Shown here: piece by piece, positions 30,034 through 40,411 of the stretch | How the letters are laid out: every line of letters starts with the position of its first letter | Numbering within the stretch: the stretch's first letter is position 1 | NCBI GenBank assembly: GCA_945910035.1 | Contig: OX246754.1 | Span: 39,354,678 to 39,418,677, forward strand | Reading direction: 5' to 3' | DNA: 64,000 nucleotides | Source of the DNA: Brachypalpus laphriformis | Taxonomy: Eukaryota > Arthropoda > Insecta > Diptera > Syrphidae | Translations under genes and position numbers: made by a program | The notes under the pieces: generated by a model | Told to the model about the DNA's origin: nothing | Seen by the model: only the letters and a program-made list of their open reading frames with translations | Database searches by the model: none

Positions 30034-32084
30034 AGAAATGGCAAATCACTCGTCCACCGCAGCATAAAACGATCCTTAAACGACTATACAATCGCCTTAG
30101 TGATATAATTCGGGAAAAAAGCAAAGAGATAGCGACCTACCTTGAAAATCTCTCCGATGAAAGAGAATCAAATTATTCGCTTTGGAAATCGCTAAAAGGC
30201 ATCCGGAAACCTCAAATGCAAGTGCCACTAATTCGGAAAAACGATGGAAACTGGGCCAAGAGCGACAAAGAAAAGGCAGAACTTTTTACTTTGCACTAAG
30301 AAGAAACGTTAAAGCCGTTCGATGGCCCTTTGTTTACGCCCGACTCCCCAGTCACGACATCTGATAACTTTAAAGTAAAAAAAGTTGCATTGATTGAACT
30401 GAGAGAAGTGATTAAAAATGTAAAGACGAAAAAAGCTCCGGGTTACGACTTGATAACGGCGCAGGTGGTCAAGGAATTGTCGAAAAAGCTCTTATCAAAC
30501 TGCTCTATTTGATCAACGCTTCGTTCAGATTGCCCTAGGTTCCGAGACAGTGGAAAGTCGCCGAGATTATAATGGTCCCGAAACCAGGTAAACCGCTAAA
30601 TGAGAAGAAATCATATCGGCCTATTTCCTTATTGCCGGTTATCTCAAAAATATTCGAAAAACTACTTTCAAAACCTCTACAACCCGTTATCGACGAAAGA
30701 CGTCTCATTCCTAACCATTAATTTGGATTTAGAATCAAACATTTTACAATCGACTAAGTCAACAAAATAACTGACGTGATTGAGAAAGCTCTCAAAGAAA
30801 AAAAGGTTTAAATAAAATAAATAAATAAATATTTGGCGCAACAGCTCTTTAAAGTGCCAGGGCCCAGCTTCTCGCAACCACTCATGTTGTATGCGTTATA
30901 TTTTTCACACGAATGGAAGGGACCTACAGTTTAGTGCCGTATCCGAACGGCGATTTGAGAAGCTTTTTCGTGACAACAATACTCTTGGATGTTTGTCAGA
31001 CGCTCACGAGAGGTGGGACCGTGAAAAAACTTTTTGGTGTTTTCTGGGATTCGAACTTGGAACCTCAAGCGTTGTGATCCGACACACTAACCACTTACGC
31101 CACGGCGCCCGAGAAAAAAAGATTTGTTGTGGTGTATTTCTTGGCGTCTTACAAGCTTTCGATAAGGTTTACCACGAAAGCTTGGAGTATAAATTGCAAC
31201 TACTACTGCCACGGCAACTCTTTCTAATCTTACGATCGTACCTCCCCGAGCGACTCATTCGTGTTAAGCACGGAAATGATTATTCTGACTTCAAGGAGAT
31301 TGCGGCCGGAGTCCCACAACGAAGCGTCCTTGGCCCACTTCTATATGTACTCTACACGCGTGATATCCCGCAGGAAAGAAACTGTGTCGTCGCCACGTTT
31401 GCGGACGATACGGCGAGATTGACCACGGGCGAATGTATTGAAGCAGCAACTGGAAAGCTGCAACATGCTATTAATAAAGTCCACGCTTGGACGAATTCTT
31501 GGCGTATTGTGCTGAACGAAAGCAAATCTACTCACGTTAACTTTACATATAAAAAAGTGGATAGATTACCTCTATATCTTAACTCGGCTCAAATACCGTA
31601 CGCAAACGAAGCAAAATATCTAGGAATGACTCTAGATGTTAAGCTCAAACGGAAATCACACGTAAAAAAGAAACGCGATGAGCTCGAAAACAAATACCGA
31701 CAAATGTACTGGTTATTCGGAAAACATTCTAACTTGAGCCTACATACGAGTAACAAACTGCTTATCTATAAGCGAATGCTAAAGCCAGTGTGGACGTATG
31801 GTATACAACTATGGGGTTGTACCAAGAAAAGCAATAGAAACATCATACAATCTTTTGAAAATAAAGTTTTTAGAATGATCGTTAACGCGCCGTGGTATGT
31901 ACGTAACGAAGATATTCATCGAGATCTGAGAATTACCAGCGTCGTCGAAGAGATAGCAAGATTTTCGCGTAAACACAAAGATCGTGTTCACGGCCAATGT
32001 AACCGTACCGTCACTCAACTACTTGACGCGAACAATTCAATTCGTCGTCTTCAAAGGACAAAACCTTTTGACCTCGCGTCTTAG
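30034..32084 (+). pseudogene. Jockey J3 ORF2, C-terminal two thirds
   Basis: Before the SINE it carries degraded ESNYSLWKSLKGIRKPQMQ and KKAPGYDLITAQVVKEL, with a TAA at 30297-30299 and several other breaks. After the SINE a long frame runs ICCGVFLGVLQAFDKVYHES, GVPQRSVLGPLLY, FADDTARLTT (catalytic ADD kept), and KPVWTYGIQLWGCTKKSNRN. It continues through NAPWYVRNEDIHRDL to SIRRLQRTKPFDLAS and stops at 32082-32084. Conserved GVPQGS has become GVPQRS and DVSQAF has become GVLQAF. It keeps the 16 codons that J2 lost at its end. Confidence 0.88.
30810..31111 (-). mobile_element. tRNA-derived SINE S2
   Basis: Antisense insertion in J3 with a 14-bp duplication AGAAAAAAAG(G/A)TTT at 30796-30809 and 31112-31125. 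In sense it begins at about 31111 with GGCGCCGTGGCGTAAGTGG (A box), then GTTCGAATCCC (B box, plus 31046-31056). It ends in a TTTA/ATTT repeat tail near 30811-30832. This is the tRNA-like pol III promoter layout of a SINE. Close relative of S4. Confidence 0.9.
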
Positions 32085-32299
32085 TACATGCCGGTCGTGA
32101 AAAAGGCAGGAACTTTCATTGGAACTTAACCTGTCTAAAGTGCTATATTTCTTTTTAATCACATACGAAGTATTCATTTTGAAGAGAGGTGTTTTTTTAG
32201 TGAGTAAAAATCTCAGACTACCACAAGCACGCGCGTTCGGGCCTTATGGTGTCTTTAGAAGATTTTTCACCTGCTCTCGGCAAAAAAAAAAAAAATGTC

Positions 32300-33600
32300 A
32301 GATAGCATGTGTTTCTCCCGATGAGTTCGTCTTACCGCCTTCAGTATTAGACATACACCGATGAGATGGAAGACGTCTTCTATGACACGTAGGTTACACA
32401 GTGAGCATTCAGCACTTCGCTCGATTCTATATGGCATTAAAATTATAATTCAAACGTAGGAGTTCGCCTCTAGTCTTAAATATTGTCGAAATAACTTCCA
32501 CGCTGTTTTGGTCCTGAAAGTTATTCAATTCGACTAGGTCATATTGAAGAGTTAGATACGTGAGTCTGGTTTGACTCTCTTGGGCTTTACTTTAAATGCA
32601 TCACGGGTAGATAGGGCGATCTTTACCACCAGTTCCTGTAGTGCCTCTCTCCAAGACGTAGGACTATAATCCGCTAGCTGGAGCCTGTACCATTTAAAGC
32701 AGAATTATTGCCTATGGCGTATCATGTGCATTGTAACTAAATTCGGAAGCCTCGGACTCGAGAGTGACATTGCTTTTCCAATGTAGTGAAAGTGCAGCTT
32801 TATTGTGAAGATGCACAAAGGGGGCGGTCCGGTTTCCAGGTGAGGCATATACGTTGGCGCGTTTTTCGGTAACCTAAAGATGTTTTTGATAAAGTACGAG
32901 TATCTTAGCAGCTTTTCAACTTTTTCAAACTGAAAGTACCCCTTACTTGGGCGCCATAGCACATGATGGAGCTAACCACTGCTTCATATACTTTATATTT
33001 TGTACTCAGCAGAACATTATTTTTGGAAAATATGCCCTTCCAATTGCGATTTATTGCCTTTTTTTCCTTCTTTGAGTTTTTTTTGCAAGTGCAGTATTCA
33101 GTTTTAGGTATCAAATATTTTTTTTTTAGCTTGTTGGCCATCATTTACATCATCGTTGGAGTTTCCGACAGGATGTCTATGTCATCAGCGTATAAGAGGG
33201 CCTTTATTTTCATTCCAGCGAACTCGACTCCTTCAGGTAGGGATGTTGGTAAATTGTCCATAAATAGCATGAAAAAAAGAGGATTCATGAGACAACCCTG
33301 CTTAACACCCATATGAGACTCGAACCAGTTTGAAACATTGCTTCCGTCCCATACCGCAGTCATATTCTCCTTGTAGAGACTTTCGATAATTTTGAGCACT
33401 TCTGTCAACACTCCAAGATTTCTTAACTTATAGGAAAACGTTTTTCTATCAACAGAATCCAATGCCGCTTGGAAGCCCACAAAGAACTCGTAAAATTTGT
33501 GTCCATTATTCAGGTAAGACCTAGCTATGCTTGTTAACGTGAAAATATTGTCTACTGTCCTGAACCCGCCTTGGAACTTACTAAGCAGGTATTGTATTTG
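32300..33600 (-). pseudogene. E2 reverse transcriptase and CCHC region
   Basis: The minus strand reads FRTVDNIFTLTSIARSYL near 33560, FFVGFQAALDSVDRKTF, MGVKQGCLMNPLFFMLF and ALLYADDIDIL (catalytic ADD kept). After ETPTMM it jumps to ANKLKKKYLI, with a stretch of about 60 residues present in E1 missing. It continues STKYKVYEAVVSSIMCYGAQ and ends near 32310 with a CXXC..EDVFHLIGVC cluster. Multiple frameshifts occur. Confidence 0.72.
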
Positions 33601-33807
33601 TTTTCGTTTTTGTCAGCGTTGAAAACGTGTTGAGTTTGTTGAAAGGTACGTTGGATTCGACAAACTGTCAATTGCTAGATAATTAAGCATGCAATTCATC
33701 AAAACTTCAAGTTTCTACATATGAAAAATTGATAAGGATATTTTAAAATTTGGGATGATATTTTGAATTCAGCTGAAAGCGCTAATTTCGGTTCAGTTTA
33801 AATGTAC
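33601..33807. other. Short unassigned spacer
   Basis: AT-rich, between the 5' end of E2 and the 3' end of D1. It holds no recognisable feature. Confidence 0.4.
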
Positions 33808-33928
33808 AATAGGTAAGTAGGTAAAGTGGCGGTCCAAAAAGAACCCAATTAGCGCTTAAAGTGCGCCGTTTTGTTACCACGGACTCGTGTCTACCTGTTA
33901 TAGTGGCTAGTTGAAAATGATATTAAGT

Positions 33929-35088
33929 TTAAACCCAGCCCGTGGAGTTCAGAAAGAGGATTAGTTCTCCAATCCTCTTGTTCGCTATCTCTCTCAGATC
34001 CTCGAAGAAGGGTTTGCCGAGAGTTTGCTGTCTGATCCTCGCCAGGGCCGGACATCTGCAAAGGAAATGACATAGAGATTCTTTCTCATTAATATCCCTG
34101 CAGCTCCTACAAAAGGTGTTGTGGGGGATTCCAAGCTTGGCCGCATGGTCCCCAACTGGCCAGTGGCCTGTGATAATAGCTACGATTTTGGCAATAACTG
34201 GTCTTGGTTTGCCTAGTAACTCTTTTGACCTGGGTTTGTTGAAACTGGGCCACGTCTTCCTAGATATGACACAGCTTGTGAGGTTGTTCCACCTGCGATT
34301 GGCTAGCTGGAGGAAGTGGAGGTGAATATAGCCCTTAACGGCACCAAGCGGAATGTCGACTCTTTCTGCTAGAGAACCGTTAAGGGCCGACCCTCGCCTG
34401 GCCAGCTCATCAGCACGCTCATTTCCCTCATGGTTGCTGTGCCCTGGGACCCAGATGAGAGTGATTCTCGAGTAAGTGCTTTGTTGGTTCAATTCAAACC
34501 GGCATTGCTCTACCAGTTTTGAAGAGATGCAGACTGCATCAATGGCCTTGATGGCAGCCTGGCTATCCGAAAAAATAGCGATGTTGTGGTTAGATGTTGG
34601 AAGGTTGTTTAGCAGGCGGCAGGCTTCTCGAATCGCAAGAAGCTCCGCTTGGAAAACACTAGCAGAGTCTGGGAGACGGAAGGACCTTGATATATTCAGC
34701 TGGTCAGAGAAGATGCCTGCGCCGACTCCGCAGTCCATCTTCGAACCGTCCGTGTATATCCCTATATCATAGTTGCAGGTAACGCGTCCGTTCTTCCATT
34801 CTTCTCTGGAAGGGAATTTTGCTAAGAACGATTTTCTGAAGTTGAGTTTGGGTATCGTGTAGTTGGTAGAGGGCGCAACCAGTTCACTAGGAATCGTCTC
34901 CAGGACCTTGCCGTGACCATATGGCCTTGTAGTCCAGCATCCATATTCCCTGAGCCGGATTGCGCTGCATATAGCTGTGTCTTTGATGTGTAGTTCGAGA
35001 GGGATCAGATGCAGGATCACACTGAGAGCATCTGTTGGACAAGACCTCATTGCTCCTGTGATACCCACGCATGCCGATCTCTGTACTT
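33929..35088 (-). pseudogene. D1 ORF2 C-terminal part: RNase H and CCHC
   Basis: An open frame from VQRSACVGITGAMRSC (about 35088) to the stop at 33929. RNase H acidic residues are all present: YTDGSKMDCG, QAELLAIREAC, FSDSQAAIKAI and GNERADELARRGS, with IWVPGHSNHEG before the last. A C-terminal cluster follows (FCRSCRDINEKESLCHFLCRC). Upstream it joins the RT half at a deletion: about 110 residues seen in D2 (AKYLGVVFDPKLSW..VVRPILFYGSLVW) are missing. Confidence 0.9.
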
Positions 35089-36468
35089 TGGGAATGCCGG
35101 TACCTTGGTTTTGGTGGTAAACAGCATCATTTCAGTCTTCTCCGGATTTACTCCGAGTCTACAGCTCGTAGCCCATGAGTGTACCTTATCCAGAGCCCTC
35201 TCCATGAGTTGACTTATCGTGGAGAGGAACTTTCCTGATACTAGAATAACCATATCATCCGCGTACGCAACCACCTTAAAACCCTCCCTATCAAGTCGCA
35301 CCAAGATTTTATTGATTGCCATTAACCAGAGCAGGGGGGAGATGACTCCGCCTTGTGGGGTTCCTCTGTTTACCGTCTTAGTTGTACTACTGATGCCTAG
35401 TGTTGCTTGGATTATACGAGTACTGAGCATAGAAACTATCCATTGGCTAATAAAGCCTTCTACACCTGACTCGGTGAGAGATTCCTGAATAGATTCAGTG
35501 AAAATGTTGTTGAAGGCTCCTTCTATATCAAGAAATGTGGTATATTCTTTGTAGTGAAGAGTTTTTTCCACTGTACGCACGACCTCATGAAGAGCAGTTT
35601 CTGTGGACCGCCCTTTGAGATACGCATGCTGGGATTTCGACAGTGGAGAACTCAGGTTATCGCGGATATGGAAGTCTAGGATACGTTCTAAAGTTTTCAA
35701 AACAAAGGAGGACAGGCTTATGGGTCTAAAATCCTTCGCTGATTCATGTCCTCGCCGGCCCGCCTTGGGGATGAAAACCACTTTGACACGTCTCCAGGTT
35801 TGGGGAACATGGCTTAGGTTTAAGCAACTCCTATAAATCGGTAATAGCCAGGGAATTGCTATGTCTTGCAATTTCTGCATCATAATAGGCATGATGCAGT
35901 CAGGGCTAGGTGACTTATAGGGAGAGAAGCTATTTATAGCCCAGGAGACTTTATCCTCCGTAATAATGTTTGTGATGTTATCCCAAGCTGCCAGTGGCGT
36001 ACAGGTGGAACTAGCTTGTTCTACTCTAATCTCACTGCAGCGTGGGAAGTGAGTACTCATCAGGAGTTCCAGAGATGCCGCAGAAGAATCTGTCCAGCTT
36101 CCATCCGTCTTTTTAATAAAGGACGGGTTGCTATGCCCTTTGGACAAAATTTTGCTGAGCCTTGCGGATTCTTTAAGGGACTCGATAGACTGGCAGTAAT
36201 CTCTCCAGCCCTGTTTTTTGGCCATTCTGATGGACTCCTTATATATTTTTAGACAGTCCTTGTAGGGCTGCCAGAAGTTGTGAATGTAGCAGATATTGAA
36301 GATCGCTCTGGTCATCTTCCTAAGCTTTGATAGATCTTCATTCCACCATGTTGGGACTTTCTTTTTACAATAACTGATTGGACACGAGACTTTAAAGCCA
36401 ACGTTAATTGCTTTCTCAAAGATTTCAACCTTTGAATCCAGTTCCGTGGTCGAGTCGATTTTATACAT
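35047..36468 (-). pseudogene. D1 ORF2 reverse transcriptase part
   Basis: 473 open residues. Reverse transcriptase motifs: SPYKSPSPDCIMPIMMQ, AKDFRPISLSSFVLKTLERI, KSQHAYLKGRSTETALHEVV, TTFLDIEGAFNNI, RGTPQGGVISPLLWLMAINK and AYADDMVILVSG (catalytic ADD). It runs on from the endonuclease past a TGA near 36620. At its 3' end TTKTKVPAFP joins out of frame to the RNase H half. Confidence 0.9.
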
Positions 36469-37255
36469 TGATGTGCTACCCAGTTTTGACTTAACTATAC
36501 GATTAAACTTTGTCCAGTTTATGCGTTTTGGGTTTCTATAAGGTTTAGGGGTCTCGATCTCGAGACAGACGTTGAAGAGTATCCAATTATGATCAGAAAA
36601 AGATTGTAAATCGGATACTCTTCAGTTATCGACCCTGATGGTTTCATTGTTAGATACTAGAGTAATGTCAATAACCGCCTCCCACCCATTGAAGTTATCC
36701 GTACTCGGAAAAACAAAAGTTGGAGAATTGCCAGTATTACAAATTGATAGGTTATTGCTAATGATGAAATCGAAAACAGACTCACCTCTGTCATTTGTCT
36801 CCGCGCTACCCCAAAGCGTATGTCTGGCATTGGCATCGCAGCCCATCAAGAGGTTGGCCTTACTGGTGTTAATAGTTGACTTCCTCCGGCGGGGCTTGCC
36901 GATCCCGGTCCATGTAGGCAGATGCAACGAAAAGGGCCTCACCGTTTGCAGTTTCCAGTTTAACCACCGTTAAATCGGCAGAGCTAAGGTTAGGACATAG
37001 AAAAGCTTTTATATGCTTCTTAGCTAAAATGCAAGTTCTAGGCTTACCGTTGCAGTTATTGTGGTTGTAGTAGAGTTTGTAGTGGTTGTCCTGAAGTCCC
37101 CTGATGGTAGATCCCCTTACCCAGGGATCCTGGATGATGCCGATATCGATGTCTTCTTCATTGATAAAGACACACAGATTGTCTGTGGCACACTGCGAGT
37201 GCCGCAGATTAATCTGAATCATCTTCAACGGGGGCATTTGGGGTATCTGGGACAA
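36469..37255 (-). pseudogene. D1 ORF2 endonuclease part
   Basis: Probable ORF2 start at 37255 (MSQIPQMPPLKMIQINLRHS), overlapping the ORF1 end by 47 nt in a different frame. Endonuclease motifs: IIQDPWVRGSTIRGL, VASAYMDRD, a frameshift near 36875, then LLMGCDANARHTLWGSAETN and DITLVSN. TGA near 36620 replaces the Trp of DNWRVSDLQSFSDHNW. The SDH motif follows, then PKRINWTKFNRIV. Typical APE-like nuclease that would nick target DNA. Confidence 0.85.
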
Positions 37256-38300
37256 TCTTCATGCCCTCCAACAGAGTGTTGGCGTCGTTGACATCGTCTG
37301 TGTCTTCGTCCGGGCCTGAATAGATGTAAATTTTAAGTTTGGCATTTCTTATGCCAAACCTTAGACGGTAGTCCAACTTTTCGAGCACCTCCAAACTATC
37401 CTCGTTTATGAGGAGCAGAAAAGTCATGCTGTTTTTCTGCGGCTGCTCCGTCTTGATAACTGCCCAATCATCCATTGGGACCGCAGGGTTTTGGCGCTTC
37501 AGACCTCGAATCAGCTGTTCGCTGTCTATTGGCATAGTCGGCAACCAGATGCGAGCCTTCGGTCTTCGAGGGATGTCCTTGGCTGGGATAAGCTTGATCT
37601 TCAAGCCGCTCCATGCGTCGCTTATCTTAGCGACACACTCACCAAGGAAATCCTTCGAGAACCTATCCTCGCATTTGATTACCCTATACCCTCTAACGAC
37701 CTCAGCTGAGTCGAACCAGGGTACAGGACCGCCTTCTTTTTCCGCCAGGTAGTCAAGCTCCATCTGCGAGAGTTTGGCTTCGATCGCCCCCCATGCCTTC
37801 AGGATGGACTTGCCACTGGTAGAAAGCTCATCTACCAGAGCAACTTGGAGATTGTCCCTGACCACTTCGCTGATGGTGCGTGAGGAAACAACAACAGTGC
37901 TGCTTTTCTGTGTGGTGGAGGTGGTGGTTTTTGCCGATTGTTTGATCTGCCTCTTAGCAACGCCGCTTTCGACTTTGCTGCGTTTGCTGGAGTGAGCCAT
38001 CTCTTCTTGAGATCGGTTCCTCTTCAAGGCTTCTTGTTGGGTTTTTAGACTCGTCTTGGCGGCCTGGTGCTTGTTGTAGTCTTCAACAACAGCCTGGTAC
38101 CTCAACTTGTCTACCTGGTCACGTTCAGTGACAGTGCCTGCCTCTTCATTCTTGGCGATCTTGTTTAGAATGAAGACGGCCTTCTCGTAAAAGTGTTTGT
38201 GTTGTAGGTTAGTGAATTTTCTTTGTGGATTTAGCTTTGGAGTACTCTTGCTAGTATCCTTGGCGGCATCCACAGAGGAGGAGGTAGAAGGTTGAGACAC
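37209..38300 (-). CDS. D1 ORF1 protein (DUF4780-like), intact
   Basis: A complete 363-residue frame from ATG 38300 to the stop at 37209, with no internal break. The N-terminal third is polar and charged (Ser/Lys/Gln-rich, KRNRSQEEMAHSSKRSKVES), likely disordered and nucleic-acid binding. The C-terminal part (PRRPKARIWLPTMPID, DDWAVIKTEQPQKNSMTFLL, LDYRLRFGIRNAKLKIYI) looks like the DUF4780 fold found in ORF1 of Loa-type LINEs. The tail is acidic (DEDTDDVND). It probably packages element RNA. It is one of the few intact frames here, although its partner ORF2 is broken. Confidence 0.82.
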   Translation of the reverse strand: MSQPSTSSSVDAAKDTSKSTPKLNPQRKFTNLQHKHFYEKAVFILNKIAKNEEAGTVTERDQVDKLRYQAVVEDYNKHQAAKTSLKTQQEALKRNRSQEEMAHSSKRSKVESGVAKRQIKQSAKTTTSTTQKSSTVVVSSRTISEVVRDNLQVALVDELSTSGKSILKAWGAIEAKLSQMELDYLAEKEGGPVPWFDSAEVVRGYRVIKCEDRFSKDFLGECVAKISDAWSGLKIKLIPAKDIPRRPKARIWLPTMPIDSEQLIRGLKRQNPAVPMDDWAVIKTEQPQKNSMTFLLLINEDSLEVLEKLDYRLRFGIRNAKLKIYIYSGPDEDTDDVNDANTLLEGMKIVPDTPNAPVEDDSD

Positions 38301-38831
38301 TGGTAGAGTACTTTGGCTGGTACTTGCTACACTTTTTTTTTTGAGAATTCATTAGTGGTCCCACGAGTAGTACGGAAGAGAGATTCGTCCTGGCAGAGCC
38401 GATTTACCAGGATAAATGTATAATATTATAATACATTTTATTCAATTTCAGTCAGTCAAACTTTGAGAGATGATGGGCATAACTGAAAAAATAATAATAA
38501 TAATAACAATAATAAGAACTTTATTTTATGTGAACAGCACAAAATGTTACATATCAGTATTAATATTTCAAAATGGTAAAATTACAAGCGTTTTAACATG
38601 AAACAGTTAGGAGCATTTTTTTTCCAGAAGAACAAGAGGTGAATGAACCCTTAAAGTTAAACAAAAAATTTAATAATACTTAATGTGTAGAAGGGAATAA
38701 CATCGAAAATATAAATGTATATAAATATATCATGGGTTCATGGGACAATGACAATAAATCGAAAAAATAAAAATATATCAAATTTTTGGGTTAAACAAAT
38801 TTTCTATTTCACAATTGTTGAATAAAAAAAC

Positions 38832-39311
38832 TCATAATCTAAGATTTTTAAAAAATGTTGATTTCTTTCTTTCGCATCTATAACTATCTCGTAAATAATT
38901 ACACAAACGACACACAGTTACATTATAAAACCGACAAAAAAGTGCTTTGTTGATTTTAGGTACCGTTACAAAAGCTCTGCGATTAACACGACAAATAATC
39001 CCAATTGCATGCTTCTGTTTGATGAGTAGAGGTTCTATTTTATTAAAATGCGTGCCACCCCAACTCGACATTCCGTATTGAAGTTTGGCTTTATATAGAC
39101 CAATATAAACTAGTGTCAAAAGGTGATAAAGTTGCCTTGCAACTCTGTTAAAATATTGCTTTAAATATAAACTATGGTCCTTCCAACTTATTCTAAAATC
39201 CAATATGTTGCCTAAGTATTTAAAGCTTTCAACACGTTCTACAAAAAAACAGCCATTAGAACAGCTGGATTTTTTATCAAAAGTATGATCATGGTACGAA
39301 ATTTTAAGCAA
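38832..39311 (-). pseudogene. LINE F: C-terminal region after reverse transcriptase
   Basis: 159 open residues: FVERVESFKYLGNILDFRIS, LVYIGLYKAKLQYGMSSWGG, KQKHAIGIICRVNRR. The order KYLG, then YG..SWGG, then a repeated-unit region is typical of CR1/Daphne-type LINE C-termini. It probably continues the piece ending at 42550. Confidence 0.68.
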
Positions 39312-39752
39312 TCAGGCGAGTGATAACGCAAAACCATTCTTCTGGAACTGTACAATCAGTTTTACAATTAGGATTACAGCAGTCATAAGGCCATTGCCTT
39401 TAAGAACCTCTTTGGTTATACAGTAAATACATATGAACATAAAACATTTCTCAGGTAAGACGGAAGTTTAAATATTAAAGTATTAACATGAATTGGCAAA
39501 AGGTACATATAGATACATTTAAACACATTACTTTTTAGTTCATGTCCTGGTTAGTAAGTCGGATGGTCTTATTCGTTCCAGCCTTCGTATATGACCGTAT
39601 TCTTGGGCGGGAAGAGAGTTCATTTCATAGTTTTCATGGTTAAGAAGTCGAATTTGGTGTTTTTGACTAGAATTTTGGATTTCTTCGAGTACTGTCGGTA
39701 TGTTGAGATCTTTGTGTATATTCTTGTTTGGTACGTACCAGGCCGCATTCAC
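39312..39752 (-). pseudogene. Jockey copy J4: ORF2 C-terminus and 3' UTR
   Basis: The minus strand encodes MNAAWYVPNKNIHKDLNIPT, EEIQNSSQKHQIRLLNHEN, HIRRLERIRPSDLL and stops at 39540. It matches the J3 end (NAPWYVRNEDIHRDL..IRRLQRTKPFDL). Sequence to 39312 is probably 3' UTR. The upstream part is at 40096-40411, beyond another insertion. Confidence 0.8.
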
Positions 39753-39754
39753 TA

Positions 39755-40095
39755 TTCAATTCAATTCAATTTCAATTTATTTATTTAAAGGTAATGTACA
39801 AGTAAGACTTAGTCTTTTATAGTACTAAAAATATGGATAATTTATATAAATTCAATTGTAATATTATATAATAGATAGTAATTTATAATTTAAAATATAA
39901 AAAAACATTAGGGATGGAGAAAGGAAGGGGAAAAAAAAGTGTGAAGAAAAGGAATACTATAGTAAAAGAAGTAAAATAGAGAAGTTGTTGCGATTTTAAG
40001 AAAAATATTCGAAAACGGCTTTTTTGAATTTAGAAGCTCCTATTATTTGTTTTGCTGCTATAGGCAGCGAGTTCCAAAGTTTGGTGGCATAAACG
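39755..40095 (-). mobile_element. CR1-like LINE 3' end inserted in J4
   Basis: The minus strand reads FYVYATKLWNSLPIAAKQII and GASKFKKAVFEYF, the usual last residues of CR1-like ORF2. A UTR follows, with a tail of TTGAA repeats (plus 39755-39775). The insertion separates J4 NKILR from VNAAWYV. Confidence 0.68.
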
Positions 40096-40411
40096 TAGAA
40101 TTTTGTTTTGAAGCCTTTGGATGATGTTAATATTTGTTTTGCTGGTTACACCCCAGAGTTGTAGACCGTATGTCCAAATTGGTTTGATGATTGTCTTGTA
40201 TATGAGAAGCTTGTTGTCAACTGAATTTATCTTTAATTTGATTTCTCCTTTTAAGAATACATATGTTGTTTCCATGTTAGTTTTTTATCTATATACATTC
40301 CCAAGTATTTAGCTTGATTGTCTGAGGATACTCTGTTTTATTGTTTAGTTTAACAATTGGTGGATCCACGGTATTTCTTGTTGTATATATTACTTGTTGT
40401 GTTTTGTCTTC
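40096..40411 (-). pseudogene. Jockey copy J4: upstream ORF2 piece
   Basis: The minus strand carries KTQQVIYTTRNTVDPPIVKL, AKYLGMYIDKKLTWKQHM, NKLLIYKTIIKPIWTYGLQL and NIIQRLQNKILR. This is the Jockey ORF2 end, continuing at 39752. It is preceded directly by the 3' tail of LINE F1. Frameshifts occur near 40270 and 40310. Confidence 0.78.

Larger units (their letters stand above)
30017..32295 (+). mobile_element. Jockey-clade LINE copy J3, 5'-truncated
   Basis: Close relative of J2. Homology begins near 30034 (KKWQITR region), runs through ORF2, and ends in an A-run at 32282-32295. It is flanked by a 10-bp near-identical duplication in host E2. It is split by SINE S2 at 30810-31111. Confidence 0.88.
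29747..33600 (-). mobile_element. LINE E2 (same family as E1), interrupted by Jockey J3
   Basis: The outer boundaries are the 3' end beside the Tigger TA (29745-29746), with a CTA-repeat tail in sense, and a 5' truncation near 33600. The C-terminus LLSETEVRIFLNGQSWKVLF (29900-30030) lies left of J3; the rest lies right of it from about 32297. The duplication TC(A/C)GATAGCA at 30007-30016 and 32298-32307 marks J3's entry. The 3' UTR shares 'tttgccgtc' with E1. Confidence 0.72.
33808..38420 (-). mobile_element. Loa-type LINE copy D1, nearly full length
   Basis: About 4.6 kb. The 3' end carries ACCTACTTACCTA in sense, matching the (ACCT)n tail of D2 near 46990-47005. It contains ORF1 and ORF2 with endonuclease, reverse transcriptase, RNase H and a cysteine cluster. 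The 5' boundary is approximate; a T-run at about 38330 and sequence to about 38420 may be 5' UTR. Confidence 0.82.
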
